DNA from: Marivita sp.
GTDB lineage: Bacteria; Pseudomonadota; Alphaproteobacteria; Rhodobacterales; Rhodobacteraceae
Length of the DNA: 57,776 nucleotides
Direction: 5' to 3'
NCBI RefSeq assembly: GCF_020055635.1
Contig: NZ_JAIPUT010000027.1
Span: 1 to 57,776 of the forward strand
Shown: positions 43,211 through 52,188 of the stretch, in pieces
How positions within the stretch are numbered: position 1 is the stretch's first letter
Layout: each line of letters opens with the position of its first letter
Made by a program: the position numbers and the translations under genes
Notes under the pieces: generated by a model
Told to the model about the DNA's origin: nothing
The model's input: only the letters and a program-made list of their open reading frames with translations
The model's database searches: none

Positions 43211-43635
43211 AAGGTCTGGCTGTTTTCGCGCAGCCCTGAGGCGATCCTTGCCGTCGTCGTCAGGGTCACGATCGTGGCGGGCGCAACTTGGCGCCTTGGA
43301 TCGCGCCGACGAATCCTTATGATCTTGGCTCGTTCTCGTTGATCGACGGTCTGTTGCCGCCGGTCTGGGCAGAGGGCGGTGCCCCCGGTTCCTGCTTGGC
43401 ACCGACGATCAGGGCCGCGACATCGATCCTGCTCGAAGCGACGCTGTCCTTTCTCGGCGTCGGGCTTCCCACGAAGACGCCGTCGCATGGCACGTTGATC
43501 CGGATCGGGATGCAGTACCTTCTGTCCGGCGAGTGGTGGATCTTGTGGATTCCAACGATGTTCCTCGTCGTGCTTGTCATCGCCATCAACCTGCTTGTCG
43601 ATTTCCTGCTGGAGCTCTTCAACCCGAACCTGCGC
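43211..43635 (+). pseudogene. Wrecked peptide ABC transporter permease (DppC/YejE-type)
   Basis: Family pieces appear in order but in different frames. From 43211: VWLFSRSPEAILAVVV. A frameshift follows near 43280, then APWIAPTNPYDLGSFSLIDG and LLPPVWAEGG. A second frameshift follows, then PRFLLGTDDQGRDI. About a hundred or more residues are then missing, and SILLEATLSFLGVGLP up to LLVDFLLELFNPNLR follows. Intact relatives have about 300 or more residues. It lies on the opposite strand to, and is a different subtype from, the intact permease at 45371-46285, so it is not a simple duplicate. Confidence 0.82.
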
Positions 43636-43761
43636 CCCGAACATGCTGCGGGCACGCTCGGGGTCGAACGCCGCGGAGTTGCAGGCGATTGCCGATGTCG
43701 CCATCCGAAGCACGATCGGGGCGCAGGCCTGAGACCGGTCCGACAGCCCTGGGGGCCGCGA

Positions 43762-44514
43762 TCAGCGGATGGAGTTGATCGAGCTTTCGAGCAGGTGTTT
43801 GGTATAGGGGGACTTGGCTTGCGAGCGGCGCATGTCCTCGACGGTCAGAACCTCTTCGAAGCGGCCTTCCTTCATCACGCCGATGCGTTCGCACAGGTGA
43901 CCAACGACGCCCAGGTCATGTGAAACCATGATATATGTCAGCTTGTGTTCGCGGCGCAGATCGACCAGCAGGTTCAGGATTTCCGCCTGCACCGACACGT
44001 CCAGCGCCGAGGTCGGTTCGTCCAGCAGCAGGATCGACGGATCGCAGGCCAGCGCGCGGGCGATGGCGACGCGTTGGCGTTGGCCGCCGGAAAGCTGGTG
44101 CGGATAGCGAAACCGGAAGCCGGGGCCGAGGCCCACATCATCGAGCAGTTTGCCGATGCGGGTGTCGATGTTCTGAACCCCGTGCAGGGTCATCGCCTCG
44201 GACAGCACGCGGTCGACGGTCTGGCGCGGATGCAAGGAGGCATAGGGGTCCTGAAAGACCATCTGCACCTTGCTGTAGAAGGATTTGCTGCGCTTCGGTC
44301 CAAGGGTTTCGCCGGCCACCGTCATGTCGCCCGACCATGTCGGCACCAGCCCGGCGATGGCCCGCAGGATGGTCGATTTGCCCGATCCGCTTTCTCCCAC
44401 GAGGCCGAAGCTTTCGCCATCGGCGACGTCGAAATTGACATCGCGCACGGCATAGGAGCGGTCCGCGCCCACGCCGAACCACACGTTGAGGCTCTTGACC
44501 GTGACCGCGCTCAT
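43762..44514 (-). CDS. Peptide ABC transporter, ATP-binding protein (DppF-like)
   Basis: A 250-residue ABC ATPase. Walker A is GESGSGKST, the signature LSGGQRQRVA, Walker [13 protein letters not shown] and the switch histidine VSHDLGV. The C-terminal SPYTKHLLES is the usual end of the DppF/OppF type, though the cysteine-rich metal-binding extension of some members is lacking. It powers the importer encoded by the four genes upstream and overlaps the preceding gene by four bases (ATGA). Confidence 0.95.
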   Translation of the reverse strand: MSAVTVKSLNVWFGVGADRSYAVRDVNFDVADGESFGLVGESGSGKSTILRAIAGLVPTWSGDMTVAGETLGPKRSKSFYSKVQMVFQDPYASLHPRQTVDRVLSEAMTLHGVQNIDTRIGKLLDDVGLGPGFRFRYPHQLSGGQRQRVAIARALACDPSILLLDEPTSALDVSVQAEILNLLVDLRREHKLTYIMVSHDLGVVGHLCERIGVMKEGRFEEVLTVEDMRRSQAKSPYTKHLLESSINSIR

Positions 44515-45374
44515 TGCCGCGCACTCACGGACGGGGCCTCGCGCCAGGCTGGATCGCGTTTGAGCACCTCGAGGTGGTCGCGCGGGTGTTCCAGGTCGGG
44601 CACCGAATTCAGCAGTCCCAGCGTGTAGGGGTGTTGCGCGTTGCGCAGTTCGCTGGCCTTGCAGGTCTCGACGATGCGGCCCGCATACATGATGACGATG
44701 CGGTCACAGAACTTGGCCACGAGGTTGAGGTCATGGCTGATGAACATCAGGCCCATGCCGCGGTCGCGGACCAGCTTGTCGATGATGTCGAGCACCTGAA
44801 GCTGCACCGACACGTCGAGAGCCGAGGTCGGTTCGTCCGCGATCAGGATTTCGGGGTTTGGCAGCAGCATCATGGCGATCATGATGCGCTGGCCCATGCC
44901 GCCCGACACCTCGTGCGGGTAGAGGTCGTAGACCCGTTCGGGATCGCGGATCGCCACTTCGTCAAGCACCTCCAGCGCGCGTTTCTGCGCCTCGCTGCGC
45001 GAGACCTTTTCATGGGCGCGCAGGGCTTCGACAAGCTGCTGGCCCACGGTCATCACCGGGTTGAGCGAGAATTTGGGGTCCTGCATGATCATCGACACCC
45101 GCCCGCCGCGCAGCTTGCGCATGCGCTTTTCCGGCAGGGACAGGATGTCTTCGCCATGCACGTTCAGCCTGTCTGCCTCGATACTGCCCGGTGGCCGGAT
45201 CAGGCGCAGCACGGCGCGGCCCGTCATCGACTTGCCGGATCCGCTTTCGCCCACGATGCCAAGCCGTTCCTTGCCCAGCGTGAAGGAAATTCCGCGGACG
45301 GCGTCAAAGACTCCCGTGCGAGTGCGGAACTTCACCCAAAGGTTTTCCACATCCAGAAGCGGCGCGTCGGTCAT
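44511..45374 (-). CDS. Peptide ABC transporter, ATP-binding protein (DppD-like)
   Basis: A 287-residue ABC ATPase. The ATG at 45374 was chosen because [15 protein letters not shown] starts the domain; upstream frame is permease sequence in another frame. Walker [10 protein letters not shown], signature [10 protein letters not shown], Walker [13 protein letters not shown] and switch FISHDLNLV are intact, and [15 protein letters not shown] is the OppD/DppD C-terminal motif. It pairs with the DppF-like subunit. It overlaps both neighbours by four bases. Confidence 0.95.
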   Translation of the reverse strand: MTDAPLLDVENLWVKFRTRTGVFDAVRGISFTLGKERLGIVGESGSGKSMTGRAVLRLIRPPGSIEADRLNVHGEDILSLPEKRMRKLRGGRVSMIMQDPKFSLNPVMTVGQQLVEALRAHEKVSRSEAQKRALEVLDEVAIRDPERVYDLYPHEVSGGMGQRIMIAMMLLPNPEILIADEPTSALDVSVQLQVLDIIDKLVRDRGMGLMFISHDLNLVAKFCDRIVIMYAGRIVETCKASELRNAQHPYTLGLLNSVPDLEHPRDHLEVLKRDPAWREAPSVSARQ

Positions 45375-46285
45375 GAATTGTCCTCTTTCGGATCGAGCAC
45401 GTCGCGCATGCCGTCGCCCAGCAGGTTGAAGGCGAGGCTGATGGCAAAGATCGCGATGCCGGGGATCGTGGCGACCCACCAGTGATCCAGGATGTATTGC
45501 CGCCCGTCCGAGATCATCGCGCCCCATTCCGGGCTGGGCGGTTGCGCGCCAAGGCCCAGAAAGCCAAGCCCCGCCGCCGTCAGGATGATGCCCGCCATGT
45601 CGAGCGTCACGCGGATCACCAGCGACGAGATGCAGAGCGGCCAGATGTGTTTCGTGACGATGCGGAATGGCCCTGCTCCCTGCAGTTTGATCGCGTGGAT
45701 ATAGTCGGAATTGCGGATGGTCAGCGTTTCGGCCCGCGCGATCCTCGCATAGGGCGGCCACGCCGTGAGCGAGATGGCCAGCACCGCGTTTTCGATCCCG
45801 GCCCCGAGTGCCGCCACGAAAGCAAGCGCAAGGATCAGGCGCGGGAAGGCCAGAAAGATGTCGGTCACCCGCATCAGCACCACGTCGATCCAGCCGCCCG
45901 CATAGCCGGACACCGTGCCGACGATCAGCCCCACGAGAGGCGCGACCATGACGACCAGCAGCACGATGTAGATCGAGATCCGCGCGCCATAGAGCAGCCG
46001 GGAATAGATGTCGCGCCCGAGGTGATCCGTTCCGAAGAAATGCCCGCCTTCGCCCGGCGCCAGGAGGCGTTGCCCCAGATCCTGTGCAAAGGGATCATGG
46101 GTTGCCAGAAACGGCGCGAAGATCGCGCAGAGGATGAGGAATGCCAGCACGAACAGGCCCAGCATCGCCAGCGTGTTGGAGCGCAGCGTCAGCCAGCCCT
46201 TGTACCAGGACGCGTATTTCGCCTGTCGGCGGGAGGTCGGCTCTTCGCTCAGGAGCCAGTCGCGCAAGCCTTGCGATGTGCTCAT
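45371..46285 (-). CDS. Peptide ABC transporter permease (DppC-like)
   Basis: A 304-residue inner-membrane permease with the OppC/DppC N-terminal extension, six helices and the EAA loop (IARAETLTIRNSDYIHAIKL, QGAGPFRIVTKHIWP). FFGTDHLGRDIYSRLLYGAR is the typical segment after the first periplasmic loop. It forms the pore with the DppB-like subunit. Coupled by four-base overlaps to the genes on both sides. Confidence 0.95.
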   Translation of the reverse strand: MSTSQGLRDWLLSEEPTSRRQAKYASWYKGWLTLRSNTLAMLGLFVLAFLILCAIFAPFLATHDPFAQDLGQRLLAPGEGGHFFGTDHLGRDIYSRLLYGARISIYIVLLVVMVAPLVGLIVGTVSGYAGGWIDVVLMRVTDIFLAFPRLILALAFVAALGAGIENAVLAISLTAWPPYARIARAETLTIRNSDYIHAIKLQGAGPFRIVTKHIWPLCISSLVIRVTLDMAGIILTAAGLGFLGLGAQPPSPEWGAMISDGRQYILDHWWVATIPGIAIFAISLAFNLLGDGMRDVLDPKEDNS

Positions 46286-47343
46286 TTGGACCTCGGATCG
46301 AAGAAGCGGTAGAGAAGGTCGGAGAAGATGTTGATGCCGACGAAGATCGTGCCGATCACGATCGTGCCACCCAGCACCGAATTCATGTCATTCGCCAGCA
46401 GCGAGGTGGTGATGTATTGGCCAAGTCCCGGCCAGGCAAAGATGATCTCGGTCAGGACGGACCCTTCCAGCAGATTGGCATAGGCCAGCGCGATCACCGT
46501 CACCAGCTGGATGCGGATGTTGCGGAACGCATGGCCCCAGACCACCTGCCATTCACTGAGCCCCTTGACCCGTGCGGTGGTCACGTATTCCGACCCGAGC
46601 TGTTCGAGCATGAACGACCGCGTCATGCGGCTGATATAGGCAAGGCTGTAATAGCCCAGCAGGGACGCGGGCAGAATGATGTGCGAAAACGCGTTGCGGA
46701 ACACCTGCCATTCGCCGCGCAGTGCGCTGTCGATGAGGATCATTCCGGTGATCGGCTCCACGATGCCCTGGTAGAAGATGCCAAGCCGGCCCGGACCGGC
46801 GACCCAGCCGAGGATGCCGTAGAACAGCAGAAGCCCGACAAGGCCGAGCCAGAAGATCGGCATGGAATAGCCGATCAGCCCGACGAAGCGCGCCAGCTGG
46901 TCGATCCAGCTGCCCCGTCGGACGGCGGCGATCACGCCAAGCGGCACACCCAGCACGACGCCGATCAGGGTGCCGAGCGTGGCGAGTTCCAGCGTCGCCG
47001 GGAAGACGCGCGCGATATCGGTCGTGACCTCCTGCCCGGTGCGGATGGACCTGCCGAAATCGCCCTGCAGCACGTCGGTGACGTAGATCCAGAATTGCGC
47101 CAGAAGCGGCTGATCGAGACCCAGATCGCGGAAGGTCTGGTCATATTGTTCCTGTGTCGCCCGTTCGCCGATGACGGCCAGAACCGGGTCGATCGGCATC
47201 ACGCGACCGATCATGAAGGTCACGAACAGCAGGCCGAGGATGGTGGCAGCCACCGTCGCAACCGTGGCCAGGGTCTTTCTGACCCAGATGGGGACGGGCG
47301 GCCCGAGCCGCCCGCCCGTCTGATTGACGTTCTGATCCGCCAT
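46282..47343 (-). CDS. Peptide ABC transporter permease (DppB-like)
   Basis: A 353-residue permease. The N-terminal helix is followed by a large periplasmic loop, then GDFGRSIRTGQEV, and the EAA loop RSFMLEQLGSEYVTTARVKG, LSEWQVVWGHAFRN. The conserved end ILTEIIFAWPGLGQYITTSL is replaced only slightly. It is somewhat longer than E. coli DppB (339). One base separates it from the substrate-binding gene upstream. Confidence 0.95.
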   Translation of the reverse strand: MADQNVNQTGGRLGPPVPIWVRKTLATVATVAATILGLLFVTFMIGRVMPIDPVLAVIGERATQEQYDQTFRDLGLDQPLLAQFWIYVTDVLQGDFGRSIRTGQEVTTDIARVFPATLELATLGTLIGVVLGVPLGVIAAVRRGSWIDQLARFVGLIGYSMPIFWLGLVGLLLFYGILGWVAGPGRLGIFYQGIVEPITGMILIDSALRGEWQVFRNAFSHIILPASLLGYYSLAYISRMTRSFMLEQLGSEYVTTARVKGLSEWQVVWGHAFRNIRIQLVTVIALAYANLLEGSVLTEIIFAWPGLGQYITTSLLANDMNSVLGGTIVIGTIFVGINIFSDLLYRFFDPRSK

Positions 47344-48939
47344 TTACTTGGTGATGACCCAGTAGGAGACAGCTGTTGTCGCGCCGCCAGCCACGAAGTT
47401 CTCGACATTCGACTGCATGCCGTTCTGTTCGATCTGCTGGAACATCACGCCGAACGGGCTGGTCTGCTGATGCTCGCGCTGAAGTTCGCGGTACATCTCG
47501 GCACGGGTCTCGGTGTCGTTTTCCACCACCGCGGCAAGGGTCTTTTCGCTCATCTCGGGGATGCCCCAGGCGTTGCGCCATGCCAGAAGGCCGGTGGCGC
47601 CCGCTTCATCCGAATTGTCGGGGTTGAATGCGAAGGTGCCCGCATTGGTGTTGGGGTCGGGGTAATCCGGGCCCCAGGCACCAAGATAGATGTCGTGTTC
47701 GCGCGCACGGTAGCGATCCAGCGTCTGCGCCCCCGTGCCGACGATCAGTTCGATGTCACAGCCCAACTGACCCCAGGTGTTCTGAAGCGACTGTGCTATG
47801 TCCATTCGTTCCTGCGCGTCGCGGACCGAAATCTGGATCGGACCACAGTCGGGATGTGCCGACTCCGCCAGCGCCGCCTTTGCCGCGTCCATGTCGTAGG
47901 TGAACGGCGTTTCCTCGAGCGCGCCAAGGAAGGTGCGCGGCAGGAAGGCCTGATGCACGGTGTACTGTCCCTTGAGGAACGAGTTCGACATGCCTTCGTA
48001 ATCGGTTGCCAGCTTCAGCGCCTCGATGACCTTGGGGTCGGACAGCATCTCGTTTTTCTGGTTGGCCGAGAAATACATCAGGCGACCGCGCAGTTCGTCG
48101 ACGATCTTGACGCTTTCGACATCCGACAGGCCCGCCACGTCCTCGGGCGACAGGTTGCGCGCGACGTCGATGTCACCGCGTTCCAGCTGAAGACGCTGAG
48201 TCGCGCTTTCCTGGATGTGCTGGACGATCACCCGCTCCATCGCCGGGGTTTCACCGCCATAGTTGGGGTTGAGGTCCATCAGGACGCTTTCGCTCGGCTT
48301 CCAATCCACAACCTTGTAGGGGCCGGAGCCGGCGGTGTTGGTGCGCAGCCATGCGTTGCCCATGTCGCCGTCGACGGCATTGGCCATGACGGTTTCCATG
48401 TCGACGACCCCGCCGATGGTCGCGGTCAGGCAGTTGAGCACGAAAGACAGCGCGTAGGGTTTGTCCAGCGTCAGCACCAGCGTGTTGTCATCCGGGGCCA
48501 CGATGGTCTGTTCGACGTTTTCCGGCGTGAAGCCGAACTGCGTCAGGATGAAGGACGGTGTCTTGTTCAGCTGCACCGCACGACGCAGCGAGAATTCAGC
48601 GTCTTTTGCCGTCACCGGGTTGCCCGAGGCAAAGGTGTGCCCCTCGGCCATCGTGAAGGTGATGGTCATGCCGTCGTCGGAGATCTCCCAGCTTTCGGCC
48701 AGCTGCGGCTGAAAGCCCGCATCGAGGTCGAGCGGATCGAAGTTGACCAGCTTCTGGTAGACGTTCCGGCTGACATCGGCGCCCGCGAATTCAAAGCTTT
48801 CGGCCGGGTCGAAGGTCTTGATGTCGTCGATCCGGTTGGCGATGACCAGCATGTTGGGCGGCGTCTGCGCAAAGCTTGGCGCGGCGATGCCGACAGCCAG
48901 AAGTGAGGCAACCGCGGCTGCAACGAATGATGTTTTCAT
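47344..48939 (-). CDS. Peptide ABC transporter, substrate-binding protein
   Basis: A 531-residue periplasmic protein of the DppA/OppA family (SBP type 5). The signal peptide is about 24 residues (MKTSFVAAAVASLLAVGIAA, then PSFA). The family start LVIANRIDDIKTFDPAESFE and the SFEFAGADVSRNVYQKLVNF segment are clear, as is the GDIDVARNLSPEDV signature. A ligand cannot be predicted from sequence; peptides, opines and some glycosides are all possible. It is the first gene of the five-gene operon. Confidence 0.94.
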   Translation of the reverse strand: MKTSFVAAAVASLLAVGIAAPSFAQTPPNMLVIANRIDDIKTFDPAESFEFAGADVSRNVYQKLVNFDPLDLDAGFQPQLAESWEISDDGMTITFTMAEGHTFASGNPVTAKDAEFSLRRAVQLNKTPSFILTQFGFTPENVEQTIVAPDDNTLVLTLDKPYALSFVLNCLTATIGGVVDMETVMANAVDGDMGNAWLRTNTAGSGPYKVVDWKPSESVLMDLNPNYGGETPAMERVIVQHIQESATQRLQLERGDIDVARNLSPEDVAGLSDVESVKIVDELRGRLMYFSANQKNEMLSDPKVIEALKLATDYEGMSNSFLKGQYTVHQAFLPRTFLGALEETPFTYDMDAAKAALAESAHPDCGPIQISVRDAQERMDIAQSLQNTWGQLGCDIELIVGTGAQTLDRYRAREHDIYLGAWGPDYPDPNTNAGTFAFNPDNSDEAGATGLLAWRNAWGIPEMSEKTLAAVVENDTETRAEMYRELQREHQQTSPFGVMFQQIEQNGMQSNVENFVAGGATTAVSYWVITK

Positions 48940-48964
48940 GGTGTAAGTCCCCGTTCAGGTTTTC

Positions 48965-50014
48965 TTATTCGCCCCACGTATGCCGCAGGACCCGTAGCCA
49001 GTTCCCATGCGTGACCTTGGTCATGAGACCATCGTCCACACCGTGAGACCGCAAGGCAGTGAGCAGGTTGGGCAAGCCCGCGCAGTCCCCGATCTGATCC
49101 GGGACAAGCGCCCCGTCAAAGTCGGATCCAAGGCCGACCCGATCCTCGCCAACGCTGCTGACGAGATGGTCGAAGTGTCGGAGCATGATGTCAAGCTGAA
49201 ACTCGGAGTCCATCCGACCGTCGGGTCGCAGGAAGGCGCTGGCGAAATTTATGCCGACCATTCCATCGCTGTCGCGAATCATCGCCAGCTGCCGGTCGGT
49301 CAGGTTGCGCGAATGCGGGCAGACCTCCCAGGCGTTGGAATGAGTCGCAACCAGCGGCGCGTCGGTGATCCGGGCCACGTCCTCGACCCCCTTGGCATTG
49401 AGGTGTGACAGGTCGACCAGGATCCTGAGCCGGTTGCATTCGCGGATCAACGCCTTGCCGTCTTCCGTCAGGCCCGGCCCGGTGTCGGGATCGGACGGGT
49501 AGCGAAACGGCACGCCGTGGCCCCAGATCGTCTCGCGGCTCCAGACCGGGCCCAGCGACCGCAGCCCGCGCGCGTGCCATGCGTTCAGTTTTTCGAAGTC
49601 GCGGTCGATCGCCTCGGCGCCCTCGATATGGATGACGGCGGCCATCTCGTCGGCAGGCAGCGCCGCTTCGATTTCCTGCGCGGTGCGGCAGATGCGAACG
49701 GCCCCGGCGGCGGCAAGGTTGTCGATCTCGTCGAAACCGCGTTCGGTCCATTCCGTCGCCTCGGCTTCGTCCACCCGCGTCGGCAGCGCGATGTCGTAAG
49801 GCGGATTGCGCATCTCGTCATGGCGCACGGCCTTGTCGTCGGGGCTGGGCACGAAGATCGCGAACATCCCGCCGCCGAACCCGCCCGTCTGCGCCCGAGG
49901 TTTGTCGATATGCCCGTCCGACAGGCCGGAGGCCACGGCCTCGGCGGTCACGTCCCCGCGCAGCAGGCGCAGGACCAGGTCATTATGGCCGTCAAAGACG
50001 GGAAAGTCGGTCAT
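48965..50014 (-). CDS. Dipeptidase, M19 (renal dipeptidase) family
   Basis: A 349-residue zinc dipeptidase starting at the ATG at 50014 (GGAGACACC upstream). Metal ligands are visible: the HxD motif in FDGHNDLVLRLL, IHIEGAEAID, LVDLSHLNAKG, VATHSNAWEVCPHSRNLTDR and GLGSDFDGA. It hydrolyses dipeptides in the cytosol. It lies just upstream of the peptide-importer operon on the same strand (25 bases from its substrate-binding gene), which suggests import followed by cleavage. Confidence 0.93.
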   Translation of the reverse strand: MTDFPVFDGHNDLVLRLLRGDVTAEAVASGLSDGHIDKPRAQTGGFGGGMFAIFVPSPDDKAVRHDEMRNPPYDIALPTRVDEAEATEWTERGFDEIDNLAAAGAVRICRTAQEIEAALPADEMAAVIHIEGAEAIDRDFEKLNAWHARGLRSLGPVWSRETIWGHGVPFRYPSDPDTGPGLTEDGKALIRECNRLRILVDLSHLNAKGVEDVARITDAPLVATHSNAWEVCPHSRNLTDRQLAMIRDSDGMVGINFASAFLRPDGRMDSEFQLDIMLRHFDHLVSSVGEDRVGLGSDFDGALVPDQIGDCAGLPNLLTALRSHGVDDGLMTKVTHGNWLRVLRHTWGE

Positions 50015-50198
50015 GGTGTCTCCAGTTTTGGGTTGTCGCCGAACCACGTGGCGTCGCCTCTGACACAGGTGTCAAGGCGGCAGGGCTCATCCGGTTCAAC
50101 CGAGATCGCGGGTGGGTCACATCGACGGGTTCGGGCTGATCATTCCGGAACATTCGGCAAAAACAGACCGGACCGCAATCCGGTTTCTGACCCGACGC

Positions 50199-50233
50199 GC
50201 CGCCATGCGCCACCCGCGTCGGGGCATGGCGGC
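50199..50233. terminator. Hairpin between the TauE/SafE and dipeptidase genes
   Basis: GCCGCCATGC (50199-50208) pairs perfectly with GCATGGCGGC (50224-50233). It lies 16 bases beyond the TauE/SafE stop on the minus strand. There is no T-run, so Rho-independent termination is uncertain. Confidence 0.45.
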
Positions 50234-50248
50234 GAACATGCCAGCAGG

Positions 50249-51076
50249 TCAGCCCACGAAGATCGCATAGAGGAACCGCAGGCAGACCAGCGCAAGGAAC
50301 GTGCCGAAGGCGATCTCGAGCGACCGGCCGGACAGGCCATGCGCCATGCGGACACCCAGGTTGGCGGTCAGGATCGTCGTCGGCACGAACAGGCAGACCC
50401 CGATCAGCGAGACAAAGCCGATGGCGTCGGGCGGCAGGCCGGGTTGGCCCCACCCCGCCAGCATGTAGCCGATCGCCCCGGGCACCGAGATCAACACCCC
50501 GATGCCCGCAGAGGTCGCCACGGCCTGGTGAATCGCGCGTCCGTGCAGCGACATGATGATATTGGCGATCTGCCCACCGCCGATCCCCATGAGCGAGGCC
50601 AGCAGCCCGATCACCCCGCCATAGACCCGCAGAACCGGGCCGGTCGGCAGGTCCGGCGCGATATCCCAGAGCTTCGTCCCCGAGATCAGCTTGACCGCGT
50701 TCCCCCCGGCGACCAGCACGAAGATCACCTGGAAGACAAGCGGCGGCGCATAACGTGCGATGATCGCGCCCGCAACGACGCCCAGCACGATGGGGACGGC
50801 CCACGCCCGCAGCAGCGCGCCATCGACCGCGCCACGGGCCCGGTGGCTCAGCCACGATCGGATGGATGTGGGAATGATGATCGCCAAGGATGTTCCGACC
50901 GCCAGCGGCATGCGCGTGTCATCGGGCACGTCCAGCACGCCGAAAAGTTCGAAGAGCACCGGCACGATCAGCGCCCCGCCTCCGACGCCAAACAGCCCCG
51001 CCAGCACGCCGGTCAGCGCACCGGCGGCCAGAAGCGCAATGGCGATGATCAGGAAATCCGAGGAAAGCAGGTCCAT
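50249..51076 (-). CDS. Sulfite exporter TauE/SafE family protein (first copy)
   Basis: A 275-residue inner-membrane protein started at the ATG at 51076 (AAGGAGTGTCGCCG). It has about eight hydrophobic helices and both family motifs: AGLFGVGGGALIVPVLFELF in the first half and LLASLMGIGGGQIANIIMSL in the second. Family members export sulfite, sulfoacetate or other organic anions. A second, diverged member lies at 54065-54850. Confidence 0.9.
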   Translation of the reverse strand: MDLLSSDFLIIAIALLAAGALTGVLAGLFGVGGGALIVPVLFELFGVLDVPDDTRMPLAVGTSLAIIIPTSIRSWLSHRARGAVDGALLRAWAVPIVLGVVAGAIIARYAPPLVFQVIFVLVAGGNAVKLISGTKLWDIAPDLPTGPVLRVYGGVIGLLASLMGIGGGQIANIIMSLHGRAIHQAVATSAGIGVLISVPGAIGYMLAGWGQPGLPPDAIGFVSLIGVCLFVPTTILTANLGVRMAHGLSGRSLEIAFGTFLALVCLRFLYAIFVG

Positions 51077-51319
51077 CGGCGACACTCCTTGCTGTTCGCG
51101 CCGGCCCGTTCGGGAGCGGATGCCGGGCCGGGTGGTCAGGACGGGCGGGACCGCGCGCGCAGGCCGGTCGGCAAAGCCGCGCCGCAAACGAACGCCGCTT
51201 TGCCCGCAAGGAGCAAAGGCCCCAGCCGGTCCGGATCAGCCCGGTCCTGCACCGTCGTCAGAAATTCTTCCGACCCCCGTGACAAGGGTCGGATCGGCGG
51301 CGCGTTGACTGCGTTGTGT

Positions 51320-52006
51320 TCAGTCGACCGTGACGGTCAGACTGCCCAGGCCATCGATGGACAGTTCCATCGTGTCGCCCTTCGAGACCGGACCGACACC
51401 CGAGGGCGTTCCCGACAGGATCACGTCGCCGGGGGCCAGTTCGAAATATTCGGACAGGTAGGAGATCATTTCCGGCACCTTCCAGATCATCTGGTTCAGG
51501 TCGCCTTCCTGGCGGACCTCGCCATTGACCTTGAGCTCGACCCGGCCCTCGTCGGGATGGCCGACCTCGGACACCGGATGCACCGGGCCGCAGGGTGCGG
51601 ATTGCTCGAACGCCTTGCCGATCTCCCAGGGACGGCCCGCCTTCTTGGCCTGCCCCTGAAGATCGCGCCGTGTCATGTCGAGCGCGAGGCCGTAGCCGAA
51701 CACGTGGTCCAGCGCAGCGTCCACGGGGATGTTGCGACCGCCGGTCTTGAGCGCCACCAGCATCTCTGCCTCGTGATGCACATCCGAGCTGTGCGGCGGA
51801 TAGGGAAAGGTGCCCGACGGATCGAGGTTGTCGGGGTTCTTCTGGAAGAAAAAGGGATCTTCGCGATCCGGGTCATGACCCATTTCGATGGCATGCGCGG
51901 CATAGTTCCGCCCGATGCAATAGATGCGGCGGACCGGAAACACCGTGTCCTGTCCAGCCACGGGAAGAGCCACGACAGGCGGCGTTTCGATTGCGTATTG
52001 GGTCAT
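51320..52006 (-). CDS. Fumarylpyruvate hydrolase-like (FAH family)
   Basis: A 228-residue fumarylacetoacetate-hydrolase fold enzyme. The ATG at 52006 follows CGGAGTACCGC. Motifs: RRIYCIGRNYAAHAIEMGHD, DPFFFQKNPDNL, VHHEAEMLVALKTGG (metal-ligand glutamates) and LSGTPSGVGPVSKGD. The MGHDPDRE-PFFF-K sequence is typical of fumarylpyruvate hydrolases of gentisate breakdown, which yield fumarate and pyruvate. It is divergent from the GntR regulator and shares its operator region, so it is probably under its control. Confidence 0.9.
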   Translation of the reverse strand: MTQYAIETPPVVALPVAGQDTVFPVRRIYCIGRNYAAHAIEMGHDPDREDPFFFQKNPDNLDPSGTFPYPPHSSDVHHEAEMLVALKTGGRNIPVDAALDHVFGYGLALDMTRRDLQGQAKKAGRPWEIGKAFEQSAPCGPVHPVSEVGHPDEGRVELKVNGEVRQEGDLNQMIWKVPEMISYLSEYFELAPGDVILSGTPSGVGPVSKGDTMELSIDGLGSLTVTVD

Positions 52007-52160
52007 GCGGTACTCCGGGTTCTTCATGAGGAATGACCGTGCTGTAGCCCAGTCAACAAGGCAAATCAATCTCGACCAACGGTCGCGTTGCAAGAAAAAT
52101 CATTGATTGATCGCCCAATTTCGGCGTAGAACTTCCTAGAATCTCGCCTGATGGGGATAA

Positions 52161-52174
52161 ATTGGTTGACCAAT
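52161..52174. promoter_or_regulatory. Palindromic operator for the GntR regulator
   Basis: ATTGGT-TG-ACCAAT is a perfect 6-base inverted repeat with a 2-base centre. It fits the TGGT-N2-ACCA operators of FadR-type GntR proteins. It lies 15 bases before the regulator's ATG and within the 182-base divergent region. Confidence 0.65.
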
Positions 52175-52188
52175 ACAGGGCCCAATTG

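Noticed and set aside
43155-43760. Integrated element beside tRNA-Cys
   Set aside because: No integrase, no repeat of the tRNA 3' end and no phage genes were seen; the stretch is explained by a decayed permease gene.
46141-48906. A 921-codon plus-strand frame antisense to the transporter genes
   Set aside because: The minus strand encodes a permease and a binding protein with clear family signatures; the mirror frame is spurious.
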